A stretch of DNA of 64,000 nt from Aulostomus chinensis. Taxonomy: Eukaryota > Chordata > Actinopteri > Syngnathiformes > Aulostomidae. A program made the translations under genes and the position numbers. A model generated the notes under the pieces. It did no database searches. It was not told the origin of the DNA and was given only the letters and a program-made list of their open reading frames with translations. This document shows, in pieces, positions 36,120-47,870 of this stretch. The DNA is taken from the NCBI GenBank assembly GCA_037954235.1, contig JBBMOA010000004.1, forward strand, positions 11,799,601 through 11,863,600, written 5' to 3'. The stretch's first letter is position 1. Each line of letters starts with the position of its first letter.

Positions 36120-37817
36120 GGGCACAGCAGGCAACAGTGGTCATTTGGGGCACTGGGAGAGCTCTAGCTTGTCTATGGCCCAAATAGGCATTGAGGGGAA
36201 GTACGCATCAGTGCTTTAAATTACTGTCTGCAAGCAGATTTTCAGAAGTAAAAAAGACACTGAGTACAAAATCGGCTTGATCATGTAGGAAAAGTAAGGA
36301 AGCTCGGGCACCAACATTCATTTACTTTTTCAATTTTAGTAGTAGTTTGGTCTCGTATAAACACATTATTTATTTTGTTACTGGAGACAAATATTTTTCT
36401 GACTTTCTCCCTCCAGATATCTCATCCCTGTCAAGTAGAAGCTTCATCATGCAGTCGTGGCAAACGGGAAGAAAGTAATATCACAGCACTACAGGGGTTC
36501 AGAGTACTTGAGCCCACACACTGAAAACTATCAAATAAGAAAGTTGAACACGTTAGATTCATAAATGCAACACTCTGAAGGTGTGAAAGATACAGTTACG
36601 GAGCCGCAGCTGCGATGTGCAGATAGAGGAAGCGATAAATGTCTGTTTCTGAAAAGAAATGACACGAGTCGACTCTGAGAAGTGGGGCAGACGTGCCTCT
36701 GCACAAGTCCGTCTCCATGTTGACCAGACACAAGCTCCCCAACGATGGATGTGAAAAACTCAAAGATGTCTTCTGACCGAATGCGACTTTTATCCCATGA
36801 GAGCGTTTAAGGTCTTTTTTTTTTTTTTGTTTTCTTGCTTGCATTCACACTGCCAATCACTGAATAGATATCAGGTCATGATGGTAAGCCCCGCCCCTGC
36901 TCCGCTAGATAATTATATACACCTGAAGGAGGACCTAAACGGTTCCTACGAGTAGCTCCCCCAACAAGTAAGAAGAAGGCAAAAGTGATTTCGGTCCACT
37001 TGATGAACAAACGCGGCACGTTTAAAAAAAAACGCTGTCTCATTTTTTTCAAATGAACAATAAATTGGTTTTGAAGAAGAAGAAAAAAACGTTCATATTA
37101 GAAGCAAAGAAATCTTCCCTTCCACGAAGCGAACAGGGCAGCAAAGAGTCGACCTGTATCATGCGCATGTGACGGGGGATCTGCTGGGATCTCGCGCGTC
37201 GAAATGTCAGAAAGAAAAGAGAGATCCCAGATCGGTACGGAACATCGCCATGGTCCCAAGGAAAATGTTGCTTCTACAAGACCACGTGAAATCTGTCGTT
37301 TTTTAATTCTCCTTTCATGGTCAGTCATGAAATGCATCGATACCTCATGTAGTATTTCACTTGCGTCTCGTAGAAAATAAATCCAACCACTTCGAATCGC
37401 ATCTCCGACTCCCACTTCAACAGCACAAGCACCTAAAGGCGAAGTCTGTAATTTACTGGTTGATCTACGCTCCAGCTCTCACCTCCTGAAGACAAAAGAT
37501 GTTCTACTGCTCTGCCGTCTGGCTTCAACCTAGTTTGAGCAGCTTCTTCGTGTCAAAAAAGGCAGCCGAAGTAGTTCAGTCGTCAAATTACGGTGCGCCC
37601 CCGTCTGACATCCTCAGACGCGCTGGAGGGATTAAATACCACATCGTGTGTGCTTCAGGGTACTTCAGAAAGAGGTGCAGGCTGCTAGTTTGCTGTCGAC
37701 CACCAGAAATAGAGCCAAAATAGAGCAGAAGTGAATGGTGGAAGGTTGTTTTGTTTTTTTATTATTATTCCAACAAAGCACATGTTACACAACCCCATTA
37801 TTAAAATGAAGCAGCAA

Positions 37818-37836
37818 AAAAATAATAATAATAATT
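37818..37836. repeat. (ATA)n microsatellite
   Basis: About five ATA/AAT units follow an A run. Confidence 0.8.
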
Positions 37837-38104
37837 GTTGTGCCGTCTCATCTGAGGAACAATGCGACGTAGCAGCGGGAGCATAGCAACTGCAGCTACG
37901 ACATGTGGGTTTGTGGAGGGGGACTGAGTGGGTGTGTGACAGCAGCGTCAGAGCTACTCGGCGCTGTTGTTGAAACCTCTGTGTAGGCCCACGACACCAG
38001 CAGAAACGCTGAAATGTGCTCCTTCTCTTTTCCAGGAATGCAGATGTCACGGGGAGAGGAGCTGAGTTGCTAAACGGAATGTTCTAGCAGCCGCTGACTT
38101 GCCT

Positions 38105-38123
38105 GGGGGGGGGGGGGGGGGGG
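38105..38123. repeat. 19-base G homopolymer
   Basis: An uninterrupted run of 19 G on the plus strand, liable to assembly error and able to form a G-quadruplex. Confidence 0.9.
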
Positions 38124-40719
38124 TGTCACTGACAAATAGCTCTTTTAAACAAGTAAAATGATATATCATAAAATCACAATACTTTTTAATCTTTATGTCT
38201 TATCTTAATTGATTTTATCCGTTCCTGTTTGTTCTGTTCATTTTTTTAAGGAGATAAATTAAAAAGGGGGGTTTTATTCACAACAATGTCACATCAAAAT
38301 CTATTAATTCAACAGTTTTAGTCTGGAGTTTTGCTCCTGGTTTTCTTCTAGCGATCCGTGGATGACGCAAATATACGAGGCTGATTTTCGCCACATGCAG
38401 CAGAGGGTTGGAGGGTTGGGTCAAGGAAGGACCCATTATATTTTGGGGGCAAATGAAACACAGCACCACCTGGTGGCAACAGGAAATTATGTTTATTTTG
38501 GCACTCGTGGTCATAACCACTTTAAGAAGTGGGTTACATGAGTGTTTTTGTTTCACGGTGTTGCTGTGGCGATGTGGGCAATTTAGCGCCACCTAGGGGT
38601 TTAAGGGAAGTGATTACCCTGTTTTCACCTTGTACTGACATCACGTTACTTCCTTCTGTGTTACTTCACCTTATCTACCTCACCTGGCATGCATCATGTA
38701 GAGTTTCACCTCCTGTTTTGCATTTTTTTTCCCCCTCTGATTTTTGCATCATCGCTTGTGTTTCGTGTGTCAGCCTGGCTGTCCCATCAGCTGATGAACT
38801 GCCTCCGGCAGGCCCGTTTCGTGTCCCAGTTTTAAGTTTAAACCTGACAAACTGGTGTGTATGTTTCTTAAACCAACACTTCTTGGGCACAGCGGAATGT
38901 CCACACTGTCCCACGTAGAGATTAACTGGACCTCGGTCCCCCATTCGTCAGCTGCCAGTCACTGTTCTCCATAACGCTGACTCACGATCGCTGGCTAACA
39001 CTTGACGCTCATCACTCACACTGTGCCGAATTACTTCGCTTCAGTGGGAGGTTCTGATTATTTATTTATTTATTTGTTCATTAGGGTTCCGTGTGTTTGT
39101 GAGGAGGTTTTCCACCGCTGGGTGTGATTACATCGGGAGAAAAAGAGGGGAAACAAATCGTGTGAAAATTAAACGACAGATGTCAAGAGATGCTGCGCTT
39201 CCCTCCCTGAGAGCGGAGCTCCATTTGGAGGAACTGCTTTGCAATTAAAACAGGAGATTTGATGATTAATTTAGTTTAATACGATTCTGCTCGTTCATCT
39301 ACAAACGTTTATTCCTCGCCTGGATCACGGCTGAGCTGAACAACATCCCTATACCTCCAAAAAAAAACTGGAAAAAAAAAAACAACAGTTAATCAAAATT
39401 TAATAGCTACACAATAGGGACTTTGCTTGGTTAAGAATGTGAGACACGGTAACGTGTCAATTGTGACTCATCGGTGAAAATATCACACATAAATATATAT
39501 TTTTTATATGGATATGATTTTTACACACCCTTCAGTCAAAACATCAATCCATCAACAATCAAGTGAAAATGTATCAATAACTGAGAGTTAGAACCTTTTC
39601 AAGCGGTGTGAAAAAAACCTGCAACATAATGTACAAAAATGTTTCCAATTGCAATATCCAATAATAGTCATGACTTCATTTTAATCAAGGTCAAAGTAAT
39701 AAAGACTTCTTACGAATGCTATACCTGAATTTGTGGGTGAAAACTAATGAAAATTTGGAATTGTTCTTCTGGCTCTTCTCTTAATCAAACCAGACAGACT
39801 CTCTGTGGGTGAAAGAATCTCATACCCTCATTAAATATTGCTTCTAATCATCCTAAAAGTAAAAAAAAAACAAAAAAAACACTTGTTTTATGACATCGTG
39901 CACCGAACGTAAGGAAACTGGTCCCTGGCTTCCTCAAACACAGTCTGTTGACCAGTCTTGTGACTCACAGGTCACAACCCCCTTTGTTTTTTGCTGTTGT
40001 TTTTGATTTAAAATGTACAAGAGAATTCTAATCAACAATAAATAATAAATTCAATTTTTCTGTGATTAGTCTCTCCCACATATCAGACCGTAAATTTCTT
40101 GTTTCACTTTGTTGAAGTATGCGTTTTTACAGAAGGGGATTTTTGGCTCTTTTTTCCTCCCTTCATGAATCAGAGAATACTGTCACCAGCCATAAAAAGC
40201 CATTTGCCATGTTCTAGGAGGGAAATAAATCAGGTTATGCGTAATGTATGAACAAAGTGTTAGGTAAACACCTTCTGAATATAGAGGACCAACTTCAAAT
40301 TGAACCGTTCTCTGTAGAAGTGACAGAAGCGGTTTAGTGGTGTCCAGAAATGCCCTGTTGAGTCATAAGACCCGCGGCAACCACAGCAAGCATGTGCCCG
40401 AGGATCACGACGGCCTCAGATCATCACCAGACACGTGAACCAACGTGCTAGCGTGTCTCATGAGGGTTTTATCCCTCCTGATTAACATGCACATCTTTAA
40501 AAATCACATGAAGGAACCAGGATGTCAAGATTCAGAGAGAACCAAAGAGTGTTTTCTCTCCAACCAACGACTGCATGCCAGTTCAACTCAGACAGAAACT
40601 ACGTACTCGCGCTCACACACTGATTAAAGCTGTATTGCTGAATATTACGTTATAGATGCCGTTCCTGCTGTGAGTCAGTCGAGAGCGTCACACCGCTACC
40701 ACCAAATGCCTCTCACAAT

Positions 40720-40779
40720 GGGATCCATTAGGTTTGGGATCCATTAGGTTTGGGATCCATTAGGTTTGGGATCCATTAG
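40720..40779. repeat. 16-bp tandem repeat, nearly four copies
   Basis: GGGATCCATTAGGTTT is repeated three times exactly (40720-40767), followed by GGGATCCATTAG. Each unit holds a BamHI site word. It is a young minisatellite. Confidence 0.95.
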
Positions 40780-43247
40780 CTTTCTTAATGATGTTTTTGC
40801 CTCTTTTGCGTAAAAAAAAAAAAAAGACGTCAAATGCTCAAAAACGGGATACGGAGAAGGTCTATTTTAGTTGGTCTGATACCAGCTGGCACAAAACAGC
40901 AATAACAAAATGTCCAACTGAAGGCAGTTTCTGAAAACATCTCAACATTTTTTGCTGGCGAACAACCATGGACGACCAAAACAACAGAAAACCTGCTGTG
41001 TTCGCGCGTGCTCTTCTTCTACGCTGCCTGTCACCGCCATTTTAACGTCGCTGACACCGAGAGACGCTTCCTGAATGTTTGCACTTGTTCCGTCACAATC
41101 ATTTGGAAGCGCTCCTTTGCCACGATTAACCGTAACGTCGACCACGAGATTAAGCAGACAAAAGCGAGTGCAGTTGTACTGGTTGGGGGAGGTTTCCTGT
41201 GCCGCCATCTTCTGACAGAAGGACCTTACCTGATTTATTCTGTCAAACCAAAGTCTGTGAGCTTTTTTTGGCATTTAATAAAATGTTCTTAAACGAGTGA
41301 CCTTGAAAAAAACCTCTTCAGTTCATCCTTGAGTCCCAGTGGACGTCTGTGCCAAATCGCAAGAAGTTCCCGAAAAAAAATATAGTGTTAGCAAGAAGGG
41401 GACGAGGAGATGACCTCAGCTGTCGCCAGCACAGGGGCATGAAACCAGTCCTAACACACACACTAAACTGGTGAAACCAGTCAGCGAGAGCAACAACCCC
41501 AGTCCTCATGCCATCAAACAAAAGACAAATGCTTTCGATTCTGAAGCACAACGTCTTCCCGCCGCCGACACCGCGGCTCTTTTCAGCTTCCCATCAAAGG
41601 GAAAGCCTCTAATTTGGCGACAGCAAACCTTTTCGTGTGTCACCTCGCGTGTGCAGGAGGGTGAGGAATCTTTGCATTTTCGATTAACCCAGTTGTACCC
41701 ATCCCTCCATAGACAATATGTCAGACACTTCCTTCGCCCATCACCTTTGGTGCTCATGAGAGACGTGATCAAAGCTGATTCGGGCTGCTGAAGAGTCTTT
41801 GTCATTTTCTCCCCAGAAAGAGAGCGAGTTTATTTCTCCTGGCGGACCCATTTGGGGAATGTACTTCAGGCTGTTTGTGTATCTGTGTGTATACTTCAAT
41901 GATTAATGGTGTCAGCCACAAAATGTCTGACGGCGCAGAATCTGTGTGGCATAAACGCTCATGCACAGATGAACACACACAATGACAACAACAAACAGCA
42001 GCTGACACTTGGGACAGTCTGACAATGAAGGCAGAGATGGGTCGAACCGTACGTTCGCTCCCGCAGACCGATCGTCACGCTAAGGATCACACAGACAAAA
42101 GGAAATGATGACAAACAACACGCAGATAAAAGTTTTAAGTTCAGTATTGATGTGACAGAACGGGGGTGGGGGGTGGGGGGCAAACACATTCATTTCCAGG
42201 CTTGGAAAAAAGCAACGTGTTGACAGGCAGTGGAGTTTTCCCTCATCTATCACTCAGCGAGTTCTCCGCCGCTCATAATTTACTGTCGCTTCAGATTACT
42301 AATCCGCGGTGTCATCCTTCCGACAGGTCGCTACGAAGACTGAGAACTGCAGAACTGACCCCCGGCTGCACGGCAGAGACTTTCTCAGTCCAGCCTCTCC
42401 CGATTTACTCTTAACACTCAATTAAAAATAATGACAGTATTCATGTTACCCTTGCTGTTTCATCTGTTTTTTTACACTCATACTTTTTTATAATATCAAC
42501 TTCTTGAAGTGCCTTTGGTTTGCTTCTTTGAACGTTCTTCCTGTATCGCCGTTTTGCTCTTTTTGCCCTAATTATATATTGCAGTTGATGTGGGTTTTTT
42601 TTTCCAAAATGTCATGTTTTAAATATTCATATTTAATACATGGATTGTTATTAAATAATGTGTACTCCATTGTCAGTTGTGGTTGGATGGGATTTTTGCA
42701 TATCTGGGCGTTTTCTTTATATACTTGACTTCCTTTATCTTCAGATGTTTATTTCATGGTCAAATCCGTAAAATTTAACGCCACACACTCCGGCGTTTAT
42801 AGCCCGACATAAGTCTCAATCTGTTTTTCTCAACGTGAGGTTGAAATAAATAAATAAATGAATAGCATCCTGACAGCCAATCCGTCTCTCAGCAGCTGTT
42901 ATCTGCCACGCACTTCTCCCGGCTAACCTCTACAACCAGGTTTCCGAGCACATAAATATATCAGCCGCGAGTTGCAGTAAAACACGGGTCCGTCCAAAGG
43001 AGAACTTACAGCGGGGTTCTCTATCAGCCTCTTCCCCCAGGAGGATGCTGGGATTTATGCAGCAGAGGAGGCAATCGGAATGATAGCCACGTAAGAGGAG
43101 CCGGGCTGAGAACCTCTGTAAGAGAGCCAAAGCCAAGAAGGTGCGGGGGGTGGGGAGTACCTGGGAAATGGAGGCATGATGGATGTTTCCGGAGCAATTT
43201 CGCAGCTCTGGACTTCCAACAGAGAAAGCGAGAGAAGGAGGGAGGAT

Positions 43248-43261
43248 GGGGGGGGGGGGGG
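43248..43261. repeat. 14-base G homopolymer
   Basis: Uninterrupted G run on the plus strand. Confidence 0.9.
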
Positions 43262-43611
43262 CAACAACTGTCACCAAATTCACACCAAAAATCTGCTACA
43301 GCAAGTGATTTGGAGTCACCTGAGGATGTGGAAGTCTGTAATAAGATTGAGAATTGGGACTTCACCTGTTGGATGGGTGACATTTACAGTTTCACCAACA
43401 AAAATTCAGAAGTTTCCGGGACGATGCCAGCCCGTCACATGCATGGCCATTTTTAAATTCATACCACACACAATTAAAATCTTTACCATGACCTCCTACA
43501 AGGACGTCATGTGACCAGCAGCACTGGTTTTACTGTTTTGTGCAAGCGGGTTGAATGTGTCATCTTTCATGACGTGATTTAATAAACTCAATCTAATTGG
43601 TTTACTTTCGC

Positions 43612-43657
43612 TTTCCAAAACCTGAAACTCTTTCACTATCGTTTCAGGTTTTGGAAA
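43612..43657. repeat. Perfect 17-bp inverted repeat with 12-nt loop
   Basis: TTTCCAAAACCTGAAAC at 43612-43628 is matched by its exact reverse complement at 43641-43657. Transcribed from either strand it gives a 17-bp perfect hairpin with a 12-base loop. It is followed by an A tract. Confidence 0.95.
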
Positions 43658-45044
43658 ATTTAAAAAAAAAAAAACACATGTTATCCTCCCATAACTCAGA
43701 TTTTTCACTCCTTCAACAGTCGTGAGGAAAACAGACAACAAGTCCTACAACTCAGACACAAGTTAGCATTGTTCCTGTTGCTTTGCCTCTAAGTTTTTGC
43801 TAAATATCTGAAATAAGGTGAGTGGTGAACACCAGCTTAAGATATTTTCATGTTCCGCTCTATATTAAATGTCATCCCGCCAAAAACAGATGAGGCGTGA
43901 AGTTAGTGCTAGCATAACGTTAGCTTTGTTCTTAGCCATTGCCTTTACAAGTCAAATATCAGAGAAGTGGTGTTCATTAGTGGAAGTCACCTCGCAGAAC
44001 AAAGTGGACAAGTGTCACAAACTGTTCTTTTAAACACACGTTATTTTCTTTGATAATCCTGAGTGAAATCCCATTGGCTTTGAGCTGAGGGAACCCTGGA
44101 GATGCTAACTTCCAAGCTAGCTTACAAAAAAAAACAAAACAACAACAGCACATCAACCCTGCAGCACTCTGCAGGCGCAGTAGTTTTTGCTTGATCCTGC
44201 TAACATCCATATGGACAAATGAGGGTAAAACGCGGCCTCCCCCTTATATTTTTTGAAGCTTCGTGTATTTTCTGCACATTCATACTGACCCAGTCTGACT
44301 CCCACATTTAAAATCAAGCTTTCTCAAGCACAAAAGCAGGTCAGAAAGATGATGCACGCATGGATGAAAAGAAGCCAAACAAACTGTATTTTGATGACGT
44401 ACCAGAGCCGCCTCTGAGCCTTCGTGAAGGATTGAGGTTACTGATGAGTGTCCCTTTTTGGGAGTGTGGGAAAATCTGCTGCGGTGAAGCCTGAGGATTA
44501 TCTGCAATGGTAGCATGCAGCTGCCTTGTGTAGGTGTGCATTAGCATAGGTGAAGGAGTTGCTGGGTGAATGAGCTTGGCATTGCGGAATGTGCAGGAAT
44601 ATCTGTGTGCGTTCGGATGTGACAATATGATGAGTCTGTTTTGAGAAAATCTGTTGCACGAAACAAAAACAGTCCAATACTGTAAGTTATGCAAGCCCTC
44701 TTTGTTACGGGAGAGCAGAAGCTTGTGAGCGACTGGTTTCAGGGTTTGGGCTTGAATTAGTTATGCATTCAGTTTTTTTAATGTTAAAGTGAAAAAATAA
44801 GGGCCAAATAAATACGCAGTTGAGGGGGAACAAGGCAATATTCCCCCACAGATTTTTGGGGCACATTAAAATGTGGTTACAGTGTCAATCTACATGAAAC
44901 TAATTATTTGCAAAATGAAGAAATTGCGCCCTAAGCTTCACTTTTCGGAGTTAAAGAGTGGTTTAAAGTTCAGGTAAAATATGCATGAAAGTGTATGGCT
45001 TATAATGACCAAATAAGGCCTTCCACAGGCAGAGTAGCACGCAC

Positions 45045-45071
45045 GCACACACACACACACACACACACACT
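45045..45071. repeat. (CA)13 microsatellite
   Basis: CA repeats follow imperfect GCACGCACGCAC units. Confidence 0.9.
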
Positions 45072-45361
45072 CATGGGACTGTATGTGTCTAGACACCTGA
45101 TTATGAGTCATGAGTCATGAGTCAGGTTGATCTCGCATTGGCCAAAGAGCAGTAGGACGTGAAACAGGTTCAGCTGGGTGACGGTGAATGGCGTTCCAAA
45201 AACAGTGTGCAACCCAATTTATCTTCAAGTGTTCACATGTATTTGGACGCTAAGTAAACACCAAGCTGGGCTCTGCAATAAACCACCGAGGAGAGGCTGA
45301 TACGGAGCCCCGGGGTGGCAAAAGAGAGAGAAACTATACGGCCGTGGGTTTCCCACACTTG

Positions 45362-45515
45362 CTCTCAGCAATCGTGGGAACAAATTATATCTCGTGGCCA
45401 CAAATTAACCAAATTGTGAAAACAAATTAAATCTCAGGGGCACAAATTAATCAGATTGTGAGGCCATCAATCAACCAAATTGTGGGAACAGGCAACATCG
45501 TGAGGTCATGATTTA
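45362..45515. repeat. Degenerate tandem repeat with AAATTGTG/AATCTC words
   Basis: Variants of GTGGGAACAAATTA, ATCTCGTGGCCACAAATTAA and CCAAATTGTG recur four to five times. This pattern is familiar from dispersed low-copy repeats in fish genomes. Confidence 0.55.
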
Positions 45516-47228
45516 ATAACTCTCATCCTCACGTGAGCAGTAACATTTCCATGGTAGTTCTGGGCCGCCGTCCAAGGAGGATATTTGTTTTATACACATT
45601 TTAGTTTCATTTTCGATTTAACTAAGAAACAGAAGCTCAGTCAGACCTCTGGGAGGTGATTTTTAGTTCTCAGCGGGGTTGACGTGGCACCTTTAGTCTC
45701 CCAGAATCCTGCTGTTTATTGATTTTATAATCCTCTTGTTTCCCTTTATGACTTCTCATGAATTTCTTTGTAAACCATCCATTCAGATCTGATCGATATC
45801 CTATTTATTCTAGCCGGCGTGGCCAATGCACACTGTGATGATTCACAGAATGAACGAGGTGGTTTTCTTGGTATTTTAGAATTCAGGGGACTAAACAGCA
45901 GCAGCCCTGGGCTCTCCTGGATCTCCCGCCACAGGACTCATCTGCATCTCTTGTATGATTTCTTTGTGATTTCCATCTCTGAAGCTGCTACACACATTTC
46001 TTCCCTTAACAATATAAAGCTGTTCAGACAGAAACACAGGGATGACAACAGATGATGTCCCTCAGCACAAGCGAGGGGCAAAGGTTTAGGAGGAAGGCCA
46101 CCGAAGGGGTGTAATGGGGTGGGGGGGCAGACATGTATTCCACTGAGCAGAAGCAGCAGAAGTTCTCCTTGTAGCTTCACATTCAACATCTATTTTGTAA
46201 TTGTTATGAAATGCCTCATGGCAGTGGGAGGAAGTGTTCCTGCCTACACAACATGCCAGTGAACCAAACTGCTGCATTACAAGTTGCGTTTTGAGAAACA
46301 GTCTGAATGTCGGGAGTACTGAGGAAGGACAAGTTCTCAGAAATGGTGGAGCAGAGAGAAGAAGCTAATTCATCCCATCGCGGCGTGGGAACAGTGTGAA
46401 ACTGATGCCGTGCGCCTTCGTCATTAATTAAATGCCACGACTATTAGCTGCCAGACCTGTCAGGGGCAGGAGGGCAGCTCTGTTCATCTGTGCTCGATTT
46501 ATTGACCTGTCTGTCTGTCACGCCCCGTCCTGAATCAGTACCACGTTCAGTGGCTGTTTAAAGTCGCACTATGGAGGATATTATTGAAGCAACAGAACCT
46601 TGAGTGGCAGATGTCTTTTTACAGATCATGACCACAAGACCTGAAGGAAATCAGATGATGGGCATTTAGCCATCTCCCTTTGCCACAATGGTCAAAATGC
46701 AGGTGCACTAACAATTTTTGAACATGGTCATTCTCTGCTTTTTTTTTTTTTTCCACCCCCACCTTTACGCACAATCTGCTGCTGCTAAGGCCTGAGTTAT
46801 TCTCTGTGGTTCAAGTAAACCACATTCTTGTATGGACAGGAGGACGTCTTCAACACTCACAACACGACAAATACTGATAATGTCGGTAATGGACGTTCAA
46901 AAAGAGGAGGGGCTCCTTTGTCTTTTGAGCGTAGAGTTCATCCAGCATCACCCGATGTTCCTTAAAGCAGGATACATTACCTGGCTCCTTCATATTTTGG
47001 AGGGTTTTCATGGATGTGTCCTTGCAAAGTAATGTTGGGGTTCACCACATTCTACTCAGTAACCCTGTTCATATATATTAACTTTTGTAGTGGGTCCAGA
47101 GCCGTCTAATATCATGATCCAACACGACATTTTTGAGTGTGTGGGTCGCTACTAGCCAACAAGTTGTTGCTCAAGTAAACTGCACTAATGTAACATTTAT
47201 GAAGACCTGGGTCGGGACAAAGCTAACA

Positions 47229-47495
47229 AACTCATCCATCCATCCATCTTCTCCCAATTATCCTGTTCAGGGTGGTGGGGGTGGAGCCTATCCCTGCAGC
47301 CTTCCCCCTGGACGGGTCACCAGTCCATGGCAGGGCCAACACATAGAGACAGACAACCATTGGCTCTCCCAGCCACGCCTACGGTCAATTTAGAGTCTGG
47401 ATTAACCTGGTCCCTCTTGATGTCTTTGGACTGTGGGAGGAAGCTGGAGTACCAGAGAGAACCCAGCAGGAACAGGGAGAACATGCAGACTCCAG
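47229..47495 (-). mobile_element. Truncated SINE, same subfamily as 7556 and 30497
   Basis: On the minus strand the ATGGATGGATGG tail, GGATAGGCTCCACCCCCACC, CTAAATTGACCGTAGGCGT and TCCAAAGACATCAAGAGG are present. The tRNA-like head is missing, and about 25 bases between GAAGGCTGCAGG and the GTCCAGG word are deleted. The break point abuts the LINE fragment that follows. Confidence 0.8.
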
Positions 47496-47870
47496 ACTTT
47501 TATTACCTTTCTACTTTTAAGAAACATTTGAGGACTCAACTGTTCAGGGAACACCCAGGCACTTAAACCTGGCCCCTCTCCTCTTTGTCCTCAAGGTTCA
47601 AGGCCCGGCTCTTCGTGAACACTTGGCACTGACAGTCTTGAATATTAAATGTACTGAATGTTTAACAATATTGTTGATGTCGAAAAATTAGTTGTGGTTA
47701 AATTATACTTTAAAAAAATGAATAACTGGCACCTCCTCTGCCACTAGATGGCGGCACCTGCGGCCAATCAAACTTGAAGCTCTTTGGAGGGAAAAACCTT
47801 CCTAAGTAGGACAGTCTTAACGCTTGCTTGTGTTGTACATCGCTTTGGGCAAAAGCGTCTGCCAAATGAA
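47496..47870 (+). mobile_element. LINE 3'-end fragment (L2/CR1-like)
   Basis: The plus-strand frame at 47500-47566 reads LSTFKKHLRTQLFREH, the usual last segment of fish non-LTR reverse-transcriptase ORFs (pattern FK-x-x-LKT-x-LF). Downstream at about 47826-47868 is ATCGCTTTGGGCAAAAGCGT followed by CTGCCAAATGA, the hallmark 3' tail stem of L2-type LINEs and the SINEs that borrow it. No other part of the LINE is present. Confidence 0.6.
47741..47754 (+). promoter_or_regulatory. CTCF-like motif
   Basis: CCACTAGATGGCGG matches the CTCF core CCASYAGRKGGCRS at all 14 positions. It lies inside the LINE 3'-end fragment, so it may have been delivered by the repeat. Confidence 0.35.

Larger units (their letters stand above)
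31042..47228. other. Non-coding stretch without recognised gene
   Basis: It contains a telomere-like CCTAA patch (32967-33017), a long pyrimidine-rich region (33505-33875), CA, ATA, G and A repeats, a 16-bp minisatellite (40720), a 17-bp perfect inverted repeat (43612) and a degenerate AAATTGTG-type tandem region (45362-45515). Around 38410-38620 are words (CCACCTGGTGGCAACAGG and GCGCCACCTAG) resembling the repeat near 21160. The 189-codon frame at 33647-34216 is low-complexity and matches no family I know. Confidence 0.5.

Noticed and set aside
40720..40779. Possible CRISPR-like array
   Set aside because: The 16-bp units are directly adjacent without spacers, and the genome is vertebrate.
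41226..41234. CAG|GTAAGG on the minus strand as another recursive site
   Set aside because: The upstream sequence (GACAGAATAAAT) has no pyrimidine tract or branch point.
43155..43175. CCCAG|GTACTC on the minus strand as a splice site pair
   Set aside because: The donor GTACTC is poor and the pyrimidine tract is short.
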